DNA of 64,000 nucleotides from Luteipulveratus halotolerans (GCF_001247745.1 NZ_LAIR01000002.1:1364001-1428000), one strand, 5' to 3'. Shown: positions 1-8,215, numbered from the stretch's first letter. Notes: generated by a model not told the origin, from the sequence alone. Numbers and translations are program-made.

Positions 1-313
1 CGACTCCTACCTGCGGCTGCGCGACCTCGTCGCTGCGCGCGGTCGCGACCTGCCGATCGTCCCGGGTCTGATGCCGGTCACTCGGCACGGTCAGCTCGAG
101 CGCATGACCGCTCTCAACGGGCAGCCGCTGGCGGCGGAGGTCGTGCGCCGGATCGAGGCGGTCAAGGACGACCCCGACGCCGTGCGCTCCGAGGGCATCG
201 CCATCGCCACCGAGCACGCCACGCGGCTGCGCGACGAGGGTGCGCCCGGCATCCACTTCATCACCATGAACCGCTCCACGGCGACGCTCGAGGTGTTCGA
301 CAACCTCCAGTGA
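1..313 (+). CDS. metF: Methylenetetrahydrofolate reductase, C-terminal part (5' end outside window)
   Basis: The reading frame is open from base 2 and codes for the last 103 residues of a MetF-type flavoprotein, which reduces 5,10-methylene-THF to 5-methyl-THF for methionine synthesis. The visible part carries the family motifs IVPGLMPVT near the start and HFITMNRSTATLEV near the C-terminus, at the expected distance from the end. The start codon lies upstream of the window. The gene runs tail to tail with the YbaK-like gene, with 9 bases between them. Identification rests on family motifs recognised by eye. Confidence 0.93.
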   Translation, partial: DSYLRLRDLVAARGRDLPIVPGLMPVTRHGQLERMTALNGQPLAAEVVRRIEAVKDDPDAVRSEGIAIATEHATRLRDEGAPGIHFITMNRSTATLEVFDNLQ

Positions 314-322
314 CCGCTGCGG

Positions 323-880
323 TCAGGCGACCTCGGCCGCCTGGCCAGCGGTGATGCGCAGCAGCTCGTCGTAGGACGTCGCGAACACGATGCGCGGGTG
401 GCCACCGGCCGCCCAGACCTGCGCGTACCTGCTGAGGGCGACGTCGACGACGGTTGCCACCGGGGTGAGCGATCCGACCGGGGCCACCCCGCCGATCGCG
501 AAACCTGTGATGCGGCGTACGGACTCGGCGTCCATCAGCTCCAGGTGGTCGAGGTCGAGGAGCACGCCGAGCTTGACCGGGTCGACGCGGTGGGCATCTG
601 AGGTCAGGACGAGCAGGGGATGGTCCCGGCCGTCGAGGCCGTACGCCCGGAACAGCAACGAGCTGGCGATCTGACCCACCTCGACGTCTAGCTGTGCGGC
701 GGCTGCCTGTGCGCTGCGGGCAGGCTCGGGCAGAGCGAGCATCCGGGCGGACGCTGCCTGCTCGTCGAGGGCCTGCTGCACTCGCAGCACAGCGGCGTGC
801 CGGCTCAGCGCGCGGCTGTCGGTGGTCGGCGGCACAGTGGGCTCCGGTGGAGCGGGCTGGGCCTGGTCCTCCTCGGACAT
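323..880 (-). CDS. YbaK/EbsC-family aminoacyl-tRNA deacylase
   Basis: This 185-residue protein belongs to the YbaK/ProX fold that hydrolyses mischarged aminoacyl-tRNAs. A Pro/Gln-rich leader of about 35 residues precedes the domain. Visible family signatures are QIASSLLFRA, a Lys in DPVKLG and the glycine-rich stretch FAIGGVAPVG near residue 130. The ATG at 880 was preferred over an upstream start at 910 because the extra residues look unrelated to the family; no clear ribosome-binding site decides it. It lies between metF and the LexA-boxed gene, and the exact substrate specificity cannot be read from sequence. Confidence 0.88.
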   Translation of the reverse strand: MSEEDQAQPAPPEPTVPPTTDSRALSRHAAVLRVQQALDEQAASARMLALPEPARSAQAAAAQLDVEVGQIASSLLFRAYGLDGRDHPLLVLTSDAHRVDPVKLGVLLDLDHLELMDAESVRRITGFAIGGVAPVGSLTPVATVVDVALSRYAQVWAAGGHPRIVFATSYDELLRITAGQAAEVA

Positions 881-975
881 GGCAGGACCGTAGCGGTATC
901 CCGGGTCCACGTCGCGCAGGTTCTCGGCGAGGGGTTGGCGGTGTCGGTCCGGCGCGCTAGTGTCGAGACATCACA

Positions 976-991
976 TCGAACACATGTTCGA
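976..991. promoter_or_regulatory. Perfect LexA (SOS) box
   Basis: The sequence TCGAACACATGTTCGA is a perfect 16-bp palindrome and matches the actinobacterial LexA consensus (CGAAC-N4-GTTCG). It ends 22 bases before the ATG of the DUF6504-like gene at 1014, a normal operator position. This predicts damage-inducible transcription of that gene and probably of the HEPN gene behind it. Confidence 0.9.
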
Positions 992-1013
992 TATTGGGTG
1001 AGGGAGGGCTGGC

Positions 1014-1301
1014 ATGGCCACGATCGAGACGATGCGTCCGCACGAGGTCCTGGTGCGCACCGACGACGAGCAGGGCCCGGCCAGTGCGCCGGTGATGTTC
1101 GTGTGGGGCGAGCACGTGTGGGTCGTACGACGAGTGGTGGACCGACTGCCGATCGCCTCTCGCCCGGTGGAGCCGACAGTGGTGTGGCGTGTGGAGGCCA
1201 GCGCGGGTCGTGACGGCGACAGCGCGGTGGTCGAGCTCGCCCGCGTCGGCACGGGCGGCCCGGCGCAGCAGGGCTGGACGCTCCGGGTCGTCGGCGCCTG
1301 A
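1014..1301 (+). CDS. DUF6504-like small protein under LexA control
   Basis: A 95-residue protein with the pattern of DUF6504: a FVWGEHVWVVRRV strand pair around residue 30 followed by WRVEAS and a terminal WTLRVV. This is tentative but fits my recollection that DUF6504 genes neighbour translesion polymerase genes. A GGGAGGG ribosome-binding site lies just before the ATG and a perfect LexA box lies 22 bases upstream, so SOS induction is likely. It is followed after 26 bases by the HEPN gene, probably in one operon. No polymerase gene is present here. Function unknown. Confidence 0.7.
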   Translation: MATIETMRPHEVLVRTDDEQGPASAPVMFVWGEHVWVVRRVVDRLPIASRPVEPTVVWRVEASAGRDGDSAVVELARVGTGGPAQQGWTLRVVGA

Positions 1302-1327
1302 GGCCACGCAGCAGAGGGGAGCGGTCC

Positions 1328-1792
1328 ATGAGCATCTCGTCGGCACCTACCTCACGACGGGGTCGGCCCACGGCGCCTGTGCCTGTGACGGGTGCGGTCC
1401 TGGACCTCGTGGAGCGGTCACGCACCGGCCTGCGTGCCGCGTGCCATGCGCAGGGCGCAGGTGAGCGTTTCGGGCTGGCTCATCAGGCGGCCGTCCGGGG
1501 TGCTGCGGCTCTTCTCGCGGCCGAAGCACCCGCGCCTGCGCGATCACGACCTCGCAGCGTCTGGGACTCCGTCGCCCGGTGCGCCCCTGAGCTCACCGAG
1601 TGGTCGGTCTTCCTGGCGGCCGCCGGCCGACGCAAGCTGGCTGTCGACCGGGGCTCGGTCGAGATGACCAGTCGTGAGGCCGATGACCTGGTGCGTCAGG
1701 CGGAGGTCTTCCTCGATCTGGTGCTCGGTCACCTCGGGCTGCCGGTCCAGGCGTCGGTGACCCGTTGCATGACCCCGGTCAACCGCCCCTGA
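1328..1792 (+). CDS. SAV_6107-type HEPN domain protein
   Basis: This 154-residue protein resembles the actinobacterial SAV_6107 family of HEPN-like helical proteins: an alpha-helical body with VLDLVERSRTGL near residue 25, WSVFLAAAGRRKLAVD near residue 92 and a C-terminal helical hairpin with VRQAEVFLDLVL. A GAGGGGAG ribosome-binding site precedes the ATG. It is probably co-transcribed with the LexA-controlled gene upstream. In related genomes this family often sits near a DinB polymerase; none is visible here. No catalytic function can be assigned with confidence. Confidence 0.75.
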   Translation: MSISSAPTSRRGRPTAPVPVTGAVLDLVERSRTGLRAACHAQGAGERFGLAHQAAVRGAAALLAAEAPAPARSRPRSVWDSVARCAPELTEWSVFLAAAGRRKLAVDRGSVEMTSREADDLVRQAEVFLDLVLGHLGLPVQASVTRCMTPVNRP

Positions 1793-2021
1793 GGCGCCGT
1801 TCGACGGGGCACCTCCGCAGCATCCGGTGCGTTGAGCCGATGACGGGTCGGCCGCGTACAGCTGACGTCCGTCAGTTCGGTCACCACCGATTCACACCGC
1901 TGACTACCGCGGCGTATTCTGGAGACCTATCCTGACCAGCACGCGGCTGAGGCCTTTCGGCCACGCAGAGGCCGGATGACTTACCGTCGCGACAGCGTTC
2001 GGAACGTGGGAGGTGTCAACG

Positions 2022-2435
2022 GTGCCGCTCTCCGAGCACGAGCAGCGCCTGCTCGACCAGATGGAGCAGGCCCTGTACGACGAGGACCCCAAATTCGCCT
2101 CACACATGGTGAGTGACCCGTCCCGCCAGCGCACGAAGCGACGCATGATCATCGGCGGCGCCGTGCTCCTCGTGGGTCTCGGCATGGTCATCCTCGGCGT
2201 GATGTCCCAGCAGATCTGGCTGGGTGGCGTCGGCTTCGCCGTGATGGTCGCCGGCGGTGCGTACGCCGTGACGCCGGGTCACCGTCGCACGCTCGGCTCC
2301 GTCGGTGAGGACGGCAACGTGACGCTGCACCAGGACAAGCCCAAGAAGCGCGGTGCGCGCACCAAGGGTGCCGGGACGTTCATGGAGCGGATGGAGCAGC
2401 GCTGGGACCGCCGCCGCGGACAGGACGGCTGGTAG
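2022..2435 (+). CDS. DUF3040 membrane protein
   Basis: A 137-residue protein with the standard DUF3040 opening PLSEHEQRLLDQMEQAL, a short linker with basic residues (RQRTKRR), two transmembrane helices at about residues 45-64 and 68-87, and a charged cytoplasmic tail ending in RWDRRRGQDGW. The GTG at 2022 was chosen because GGGAGG at 2008-2013 is 8 bases before it and family members begin MPLSEHEQ; a GTG at 2013 is also open. The role of the family is unknown. The 230 bases upstream (1793-2021) hold no gene that I can see. Confidence 0.9.
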   Translation: MPLSEHEQRLLDQMEQALYDEDPKFASHMVSDPSRQRTKRRMIIGGAVLLVGLGMVILGVMSQQIWLGGVGFAVMVAGGAYAVTPGHRRTLGSVGEDGNVTLHQDKPKKRGARTKGAGTFMERMEQRWDRRRGQDGW

Positions 2436-2459
2436 GACCTCGCTCCGCCCCCTGGAGAT

Positions 2460-2491
2460 GCACGAAGGCCGCCCACGGGCGGCCTTCGTGC
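2460..2491. terminator. Bidirectional hairpin terminator
   Basis: A perfect 15-base inverted repeat (GCACGAAGGCCGCCC, two-base centre, exact complement) lies between two converging genes, 24 bases after the DUF3040 stop and 18 bases beyond the DUF456 stop. It lacks a long U-tract, as is common in actinomycetes, and should stop transcription from both sides. Confidence 0.85.
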
Positions 2492-2509
2492 TGTCCGGAC
2501 CGTGTGGGG

Positions 2510-2992
2510 TCAGCGGGTCACGAGCAGTCCGACGACCCAGGTCGCGGCCACCAGGCACGCCGCGGCGAGCTCGATGCCGATGCTGAGCAGAACACCACGC
2601 AGCGCGATCTTCGTGGCCGACCAGGCTGCGGCGGTGCTGCGCAGGCGCAGATGCTCCACGAGGTAGACGCCGAGCACGAACCCGATGAACAGGCCGACGA
2701 CGGGGATCACGAAGAACCCGACGATGGCGCAGACGGCCCCGGCCAGGAGCGTGCGGGTCGGCACACCCGCAGCGCGCATCCGGCGTGACGGCACGAGGTA
2801 CTGCACGGTCCAGCCGAAGACGGCGATCGCCAGGCAGATGCCGAAGAACACCCAGGCGGTGCGGTCACCGCGGTCGGCGGCCCACAGGAGCACTCCGCCC
2901 ATCGTGAGCAGCAGACCGGGCAGGACGGGGATGACCAGCCCGACGATCCCGGCGGCGATGAGAACGGCAGCGGCGACCGTCACGAGCTCCAT
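2510..2992 (-). CDS. DUF456 domain membrane protein
   Basis: A 160-residue polytopic membrane protein matching DUF456: the first helix MELVTVAAAVLIAAGIVGLV leads into the conserved VIPVLPGLLL motif, followed by several more hydrophobic segments and the glycine-rich GLFIGFVLGVYLVEHLR motif around residue 110. The much longer open frame on the same strand is not coding; the family start is the ATG at 2992. The family is uncharacterised. The gene ends at a shared terminator with DUF3040. Confidence 0.88.
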   Translation of the reverse strand: MELVTVAAAVLIAAGIVGLVIPVLPGLLLTMGGVLLWAADRGDRTAWVFFGICLAIAVFGWTVQYLVPSRRMRAAGVPTRTLLAGAVCAIVGFFVIPVVGLFIGFVLGVYLVEHLRLRSTAAAWSATKIALRGVLLSIGIELAAACLVAATWVVGLLVTR

Positions 2993-3024
2993 GGCGGAAA
3001 ACCTAGCGGGCCGTCGTCGGACAG

Positions 3025-3062
3025 CAGAACCCCCACGCGGCCGGAGCGGCGTGGGGGTTCTG
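3025..3062 (-). terminator. Hairpin terminator after the DUF7455 gene
   Basis: The perfect 14-base inverted repeat CAGAACCCCCACGC / GCGTGGGGGTTCTG flanks a 10-base loop. It lies 22 bases after the stop of the minus-strand DUF7455 gene and before the DUF456 start, so it should separate the two transcripts. Confidence 0.75.
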
Positions 3063-3084
3063 GGACGGGAGTGGGGCCGAGAGG

Positions 3085-3306
3085 TCAGACCTCCTGCGGT
3101 GCGGCCTCGGGCGTCTCGTGCAGGCGGTCGCTCTCGTCGACGACCTCCTCGGCGATGGCGCGGAGCTTGTCGAGGTGCTCGCGCCCGTGGTGGGCGCAGA
3201 ACAGCAGCTCGCTGCCGCCGGTGAGGCGCGCGCGGATGAAGGCCTGAGCGCCGCAACGATCGCAGCGGTCCGCCAAAGTCAGGGTGGGGGCAAGAGCGGT
3301 CGTCAT
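3085..3306 (-). CDS. DUF7455 small zinc-ribbon-like protein
   Basis: A 73-residue protein with a CDRCG motif near residue 15 and CAHH near residue 37, giving a C-x2-C...C-x2-H zinc-binding pattern typical of the actinobacterial DUF7455 family (ADRCDRCGAQA, LLFCAHHGREH). An acidic helical tail follows. The ATG at 3306 is preferred because AGAGG lies about 9 bases upstream of it; the ATG at 3315 is almost on top of that site. Role unknown. The interval 3307-3662 (about 350 bases) contains no gene that I can support and presumably holds divergent promoters for this gene and parE. Confidence 0.85.
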   Translation of the reverse strand: MTTALAPTLTLADRCDRCGAQAFIRARLTGGSELLFCAHHGREHLDKLRAIAEEVVDESDRLHETPEAAPQEV

Positions 3307-3662
3307 GTCTGCCATCCTCTCGTCCTGGCGCCGAGACGCCAATGCGGTCGAAGCCCCGAGGGGCCGTACTTCCTGGACGATCCAGGCGGCGGATTCGTTG
3401 CATCCGATGCCCGTGCCGTCGTCTCGGAAGTGCCAACAGTGAAGCACGCCAGGCGATTCCCGTGCCGCACCTTCTCAGGGTGTGGCGCACGTCATTTGCC
3501 ACTGATCCGCCGGGATCGGCGGGGTGTCGCGCCGGTCCGTTCGCTGCGAGCAGAACGGCCGTCGGCTTCTCGGAGAGCCTGCGACCGCGTGTCGGCGCGG
3601 GCGGCTAGCCTTCCCACGACGCAAGCCGCGTCCTTCCCTGATCTCTCGCAGGAGCTCCATCC

Positions 3663-5786
3663 GTGGCCATCACCACCACGACCCGTCCGGCCGACTACAG
3701 CGCTCGTCACCTTCAGGTCCTGGAGGGCCTGGAGGCGGTCCGCAAGCGACCGGGCATGTACATCGGCTCGACGGACACCCGTGGGCTGATGCACTGCCTC
3801 TGGGAGATCATCGACAACGCGGTCGACGAGGCGCTGGCCGACCGCGGCGACCACGTGACCGTGGTCCTGCACGCGGACGGCTCGGTCTCGGTCGCCGACC
3901 GTGGTGCCGGCATCCCCGTCGACATCGAGCCTCGTACGGGCCTCACCGGTGTCGAGGTCGTGTTCACCAAGCTGCACGCCGGCGGCAAGTTCGGCGGCGG
4001 GTCCTACACCGCCTCCGGTGGTCTGCACGGTGTGGGCGCCTCGGTGGTCAACGCGCTGTCGGCCCGTCTGGACGTCGAGGTCGACCGTGCCGGCAAGACC
4101 TACGCGATGAGCTTCCGTCGCGGTGAGCCGGGCGTCTTCCACGACCCGAAGGACGGCCCGAGCCCCGACGCGGAGTTCGAGCCGTTCACCGCCGGGAGCG
4201 AGCTGCGGGTCATCGGCAAGGCCAAGCGCGGTGTCACCGGCACGCGCATCCGCTACTGGTCGGACCACCAGATCTTCCTCAAGGACGCGGGCTTCGACTA
4301 CGACGGGCTCATCACCCGGGCGCGGCAGACGTCGTTCCTGATCCCCGGGCTCACTCTGGTGATCCGCGACGAGCGCGGCCTGCCCGGCACGCCGGGGGAG
4401 GACGGTCCGCACGAGGAGGTCTTCCAGCACGACGGCGGCATCAGCGAGTTCGCCGAGTTCCTCGCCGCCGACCCGGCGCTGACCGACGTGTGGCGCCTGG
4501 AGGGTGAGGGCACGTTCACCGAGACCGTGCCGGTGCTGGACTCCAAGGGCCACATGACCCCGACCGAGGTCGAGCGCACCTGCGGCGTGGACATCGCCCT
4601 GCGCTGGGGCAACGGCTACGACACGCACGTGCGCTCGTTCGTCAACATCATCGCCACGCCCAAGGGCGGCACCCACCAGACCGGGTTCGACCAGGCGCTG
4701 ATGAAGGTGTTCCGCAAGCAGCTCGAGGTCAATGCCCGGCGGCTGAAGGTCGGCAACGACAAGGTCGAGAAGGACGACATCCTCGCCGGGCTCACTGCGG
4801 TCGTGACCGTGCGGCTCGCCGAGCCCCAGTTCGAGGGCCAGACCAAGGAGGTCCTCGGCACCTCGGCCGTGCGCCAGATCGTGTCCAAGGTCGTCGAGTC
4901 GCAGCTGACCGCGCGCCTGACCTCGACCAAGCGTGACGACAAGGCGCAGTCGGCCCAGCTGCTGGAGAAGGTCGTCGCCGAGATGAAGTCGCGCATCTCC
5001 GCGCGCCAGCACAAGGAGACCCAGCGCCGCAAGACCGCGCTGGAGTCGTCCTCGCTGCCGGGCAAGCTCAAGGACTGCCGCAGCTCAGACACCGACCGCA
5101 CCGAGCTGTTCATCGTCGAGGGCGACAGCGCGCTCGGCACCGCCAAGGACGCCCGCAGGTCCGACTTCCAGGCGCTGCTGCCGATCCGGGGCAAGATCCT
5201 CAACGTCCAGAAGGCCTCGGTCGGCGACATGCTCAAGAACGCCGAGTGCGCCGCGATCATCCAGGTCATCGGCGCGGGCTCGGGGCGTTCGTTCGACCTG
5301 GACATGGCCCGCTACGGCAAGGTCATCCTGATGACCGACGCCGACGTCGACGGCGCCCACATCCGCACCCTGCTGCTCACGCTGTTCTTCCGCTACATGC
5401 GTCCGCTGGTCGAGGCCGGCCGGGTGTACGCCGCGGTGCCGCCGCTGCACCGCATCCAGACGACCGCCAGCGGCCGGGCCAAGGGCGAGACGATCTACAC
5501 CTACTCCGAGCAGGAGATGCGCCGCACGGTCGCGGGGCTGCAGAAGAAGGGCCGCACGATCAAGCAGCCGATGCAGCGCTACAAGGGTCTGGGTGAGATG
5601 GACGCCCACCAGCTGGCCGAGACCACCATGGACCCCCGCCACCGCACGCTGCGCCGCGTCACGATGGCCGACGCGGAGGCCGCCGAGCACGTGTTCGGAC
5701 TGCTGATGGGCAGTGACGTGGCTCCGCGCCGAGACTTCATCGTCTCCTCAGCCGGTGACCTCGACCGCGAGCGCATCGACGTCTGA
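3663..5786 (+). CDS. parE: DNA topoisomerase IV subunit B (ParE-type GyrB paralogue)
   Basis: A 707-residue type IIA topoisomerase ATPase subunit. The GHKL ATPase region shows EIIDNAVDEAL near residue 50, DRGAGIPVD and GLHGVGASVVNALS near residue 120; the TOPRIM domain shows EGDSALGTAKDARR near residue 485 and the metal-binding DADVDGAH near residue 560; the end carries QRYKGLGEM. The length and the lack of a GyrB-like insertion suit ParE. The start is GTG with AGGAG 8 bases upstream. Its partner parC lies at 26762-29215, separated by the accessory island. The 3' end overlaps the converging GlxA-type gene by 39 bases. Confidence 0.93.
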   Translation: MAITTTTRPADYSARHLQVLEGLEAVRKRPGMYIGSTDTRGLMHCLWEIIDNAVDEALADRGDHVTVVLHADGSVSVADRGAGIPVDIEPRTGLTGVEVVFTKLHAGGKFGGGSYTASGGLHGVGASVVNALSARLDVEVDRAGKTYAMSFRRGEPGVFHDPKDGPSPDAEFEPFTAGSELRVIGKAKRGVTGTRIRYWSDHQIFLKDAGFDYDGLITRARQTSFLIPGLTLVIRDERGLPGTPGEDGPHEEVFQHDGGISEFAEFLAADPALTDVWRLEGEGTFTETVPVLDSKGHMTPTEVERTCGVDIALRWGNGYDTHVRSFVNIIATPKGGTHQTGFDQALMKVFRKQLEVNARRLKVGNDKVEKDDILAGLTAVVTVRLAEPQFEGQTKEVLGTSAVRQIVSKVVESQLTARLTSTKRDDKAQSAQLLEKVVAEMKSRISARQHKETQRRKTALESSSLPGKLKDCRSSDTDRTELFIVEGDSALGTAKDARRSDFQALLPIRGKILNVQKASVGDMLKNAECAAIIQVIGAGSGRSFDLDMARYGKVILMTDADVDGAHIRTLLLTLFFRYMRPLVEAGRVYAAVPPLHRIQTTASGRAKGETIYTYSEQEMRRTVAGLQKKGRTIKQPMQRYKGLGEMDAHQLAETTMDPRHRTLRRVTMADAEAAEHVFGLLMGSDVAPRRDFIVSSAGDLDRERIDV

Positions 5787-6761
5787 GGGGCCGTCGGGCC
5801 GCATGGCCTGCGTACGGCGGAAGTGCGAGGGCGAGACGCCGTAGCGCGACACGAACGCCTGGCGCAGCGACTCCGCGCTCCCGAAGCCGCACCGGCCGGC
5901 GATCCGGTCCATGGTGAGCCCGGTCGTGACCAGCAGGTGCGCTGCCGACTCGGTGCGCGCACGGCGTACGAACCGGCCGGGCGTGACTCCGACGTCGTGC
6001 AGGAACAGCCGGGTGAGATGGTGTTCGCTCACCCCGGCCTCGTCCGCGAGTGATGCGGTGGTCAGGTCAGCTCCTGGGTCGGCGGTGATCTTGTCGACCA
6101 CCCGTTGCACCACATCGCCGGAGGCGGTCGGAGCGCTGGTGAACATGCTCATCTGCGCCTGGTTGCCGGGTCGTTGCAGGTAGGTCACCATGTGCCGCGC
6201 CACGCCGCGAGCCAGGTCGGCGTCGACGTCCTCCTCGATGAACGCCAACGTCAGGTCGAGCGCGGAGGTGACACCGGCCGAGGTCACGACGTTGCCGTCG
6301 CGCACGTAGATCGGCTCGGAGTCGAAGCACACTGCCGGGTACGTCGCGGCCAGGTCATCGGCCTGGAACCAGTGGGTCGCCGCACGCCGGCCGTCGAGCA
6401 GGCCCGCTGCGGCGAGGACTCCCGCTCCGGTGCACACGGAGGCGACGCGCCTGCTCTCCTGGGCGAGTCGGCGTACGTGGGCGACGAGCCGGTGGTCCGC
6501 CGCGGCGTCGACGTGCCCGATGCCGCCGGAGACCAGCACGGTGTCGAGCGGTCCGTTCAGCCGTTCCAGGGTCGCCTGAGCCTGCAGCGTGAGCCCGCTG
6601 CCGCACTCGATCGGACGGCCGCCGGGAGTGGCGACCGTGACGTCGTACACCGCCGAGCCGTGCAACCAGTTGGCCATCACCAGGGCGCTGGTGACGCAGG
6701 CGATGTCGACCAGCTCGGCGGCGGGGTAGCCGATGACGACGACGCGGCGTACGGGGTCCAT
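5748..6761 (-). CDS. GlxA-family (DJ-1/PfpI plus AraC HTH) transcriptional regulator
   Basis: A 337-residue regulator. Residues 1-185 form a DJ-1/PfpI-like amidotransferase fold with the elbow motif ASVCTGAGVLAAAGLLDGRRATHW (Cys near residue 110); residues 220-315 are an AraC/XylS double HTH with SLADEAGVSEHHLTRLF and IAGRCGFGSAESLRQAF. Such proteins usually activate neighbouring genes in response to an unknown ligand. The membrane-protein gene at 6886 starts divergently 124 bases away and is the natural candidate target. The gene's tail overlaps parE by 39 bases with no space for a separate terminator. Confidence 0.92.
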   Translation of the reverse strand: MDPVRRVVVIGYPAAELVDIACVTSALVMANWLHGSAVYDVTVATPGGRPIECGSGLTLQAQATLERLNGPLDTVLVSGGIGHVDAAADHRLVAHVRRLAQESRRVASVCTGAGVLAAAGLLDGRRAATHWFQADDLAATYPAVCFDSEPIYVRDGNVVTSAGVTSALDLTLAFIEEDVDADLARGVARHMVTYLQRPGNQAQMSMFTSAPTASGDVVQRVVDKITADPGADLTTASLADEAGVSEHHLTRLFLHDVGVTPGRFVRRARTESAAHLLVTTGLTMDRIAGRCGFGSAESLRQAFVSRYGVSPSHFRRTQAMRPDGPSDVDALAVEVTG

Positions 6762-6885
6762 GTCCTCACGGTAGGCCCGTACGACGACCGGTGGCCCCTG
6801 TCCGGGATGACCCGCATCCCAGGTTTACGGACATATCGCGGCCGCGGTGTTCCGCCCGGCCCGGTGCCGGGAGCACGGTGCTGGC

Positions 6886-7302
6886 ATGACCTCGATCCAG
6901 CTCACCCCGTCAACGCCGGTCGCTCGCCCGCAGTGGCGCGTGCTGGCCCGTCACTACCTCGAGATGGTCGTCGCGATGTTCGTTGCGATGGGCGTCCTCG
7001 CTCTGGCCCGCGCCGCCGTCGGGCTCACCGTCTCTGCGCACGACCACCTGGGTCTGGCGTACCTGCTCATGGCCACCGACATGTCCGTCGGCATGGCGGC
7101 GATGATGCGGTGGCGCGGGCACGGCTGGCGCAGCACCCTGGAGATGTGCGCGGTGATGTACGCGCCGCTCCTGCTGCTCCCGCTCGTCTGGTCCGGGCTG
7201 CTGGGCCGCACCGGCTTCATGGTCATCGCACACGTCGCGATGTTCCCGCTGATGCTCGCGGTGATGCTGCGGCGCCGTGCGGAGTACGCCCACTGCCACT
7301 GA
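6886..7302 (+). CDS. Small polytopic membrane protein divergent from the GlxA-type regulator
   Basis: A 138-residue protein with about four hydrophobic helices (near residues 24-45, 55-72, 88-106 and 111-129). It is rich in Met and His within and next to the helices (MATDMSVGMAAMMRW, MVIAHVAMF), which could suit metal or small-molecule handling but proves nothing. The ATG at 6886 is taken because the residues upstream are not hydrophobic and look unrelated. It diverges from the GlxA-type gene and probably responds to it. I do not recognise the family with certainty. Confidence 0.75.
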   Translation: MTSIQLTPSTPVARPQWRVLARHYLEMVVAMFVAMGVLALARAAVGLTVSAHDHLGLAYLLMATDMSVGMAAMMRWRGHGWRSTLEMCAVMYAPLLLLPLVWSGLLGRTGFMVIAHVAMFPLMLAVMLRRRAEYAHCH

Positions 7303-7317
7303 CGCGGGCGGAGCCGG

Positions 7318-7728
7318 TCAGTTGATGATCTCTCCGCGCTCGCCGGTACGGGCGGACGCCAGCCGGTCACGCCACATCTGCAGCGCCTCGGGTGTCTGGC
7401 GGGTCCAGTCGTGCACCTCGCCGGTGATCACGAGCGGCTCGGTGCTGCGGTAGGAGCGGGTCGGGTTGCCCGGGTACTTCTTGTCCGTGACGTTGGGGTC
7501 GTTCTCGAACGGCCCGGTCGGCTCGACGGCGTACACGCGCGGGGCGGCATCGCCGGGCGCGAGCTCGGCAGCGAGTCCGGCGCCGTCCCGCAGAGCGATG
7601 AAGTAGATGTGGTTCATGACCACCTCCGGCCGGAAGTTGGACGGGAAGCCCGCCGTCAAGTGATCACCCACCTGCAGGTCGGCCTTGGTCCCGTGGAAGA
7701 AGGGCCCGCTGTCCAGCACATCGCTCAT
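7318..7728 (-). CDS. arr: NAD+--rifampin ADP-ribosyltransferase
   Basis: A 136-residue enzyme of the Arr family, which transfers ADP-ribose from NAD+ to the 23-OH of rifamycins and so inactivates them. Family signatures are FFHGTKADLQVGD at the N-terminus (His of the active site), a Tyr in HIYFIALRD, VYAVEPTGPFENDPN and the conserved DKKYPGNPTRSYRS with the catalytic Asp region. Length is normal. It lies directly beside the broken HhH-GPD gene, but its base composition is that of the surrounding core genes, so it belongs to the chromosome and not to the island. Confidence 0.95.
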   Translation of the reverse strand: MSDVLDSGPFFHGTKADLQVGDHLTAGFPSNFRPEVVMNHIYFIALRDGAGLAAELAPGDAAPRVYAVEPTGPFENDPNVTDKKYPGNPTRSYRSTEPLVITGEVHDWTRQTPEALQMWRDRLASARTGERGEIIN

Positions 7729-7770
7729 CGCCGCAGCCTAGGCGGACGGGCGGCGTCGTACGCTGCCCGC

Positions 7771-7875
7771 ATGGCCTCCCTGCACATCGCCCAGGACACT
7801 GCCGCCGACGAGATCCTGTCGACCGACCCGTTCGGCCTGCTGGTCGGGATGCTGCTGGACCAGCAGGTGTCTTGA
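7771..7875 (+). pseudogene. HhH-GPD base-excision repair gene, 5' fragment (interrupted by island)
   Basis: This 34-codon open frame codes for the first 32 residues of a HhH-GPD-type DNA glycosylase-like protein (DPFGLLVGMLLDQQ) and then runs into foreign sequence and a TGA. The family normally continues with (Y/I)PMEHAFRGP, and precisely that continuation is found 15.9 kb away at 23757. Joining the parts through GACCAGCAG gives an uninterrupted protein of about 191 residues, the length of an intact family member. The fragment alone lacks the helix-hairpin-helix and cannot be functional. Confidence 0.9.
7858..7866. repeat. Left junction of island: direct repeat GACCAGCAG
   Basis: These nine bases code for Asp-Gln-Gln of the split HhH-GPD gene and occur again at 23757-23765 at the other junction, in the same reading frame. 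They are either a target-site duplication or the core of an attachment site. Confidence 0.8.
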
Positions 7876-7943
7876 CCATGGAAGCGTGCTGCTGAGTCCG
7901 CAGGAACACTGTCTTGTTCGTGTGAGCGCCGCAGGTCGCTGGC

Positions 7944-8192
7944 CTACTCATCATCGCCGTGGACCGGAGAGCGACGTTCCCAGTCTCGGAGCCGACTGTA
8001 GTTCCGTTCCGTGCGTCTCACCTCAAGGAGTTGGGCGATCTGATCGGCCGCGTCCGGTGAGATGGGTGGCGCTCCAGCGATTGCAGCTCGCATCCACCTC
8101 TCCTCTTCTTCATGGCGCGCCACTAGACGTTCCAGGCGTCGTTGGGCACTCTTCGCGCTCCGACGCTCTCGGGGATTCGTCAGCCCGTCCAT
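7944..8192 (-). CDS. Small charged helical protein, unrecognised
   Basis: An 82-residue open frame rich in Arg and Glu (RRLERLVARHEEEERWMRAA, then LLEVRRTERNYSRLRDWERR), probably a helical hairpin or coiled coil. I know no family for it. The IS256 element begins 24 bases upstream of its ATG, so either it starts here with a poor ribosome-binding site or the original N-terminus was removed by the IS. It is the first open frame inside the left island boundary. Confidence 0.45.
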   Translation of the reverse strand: MDGLTNPRERRSAKSAQRRLERLVARHEEEERWMRAAIAGAPPISPDAADQIAQLLEVRRTERNYSRLRDWERRSPVHGDDE

Positions 8193-8215
8193 CTTCACGA
8201 GAAGGTTCTTAGTTG

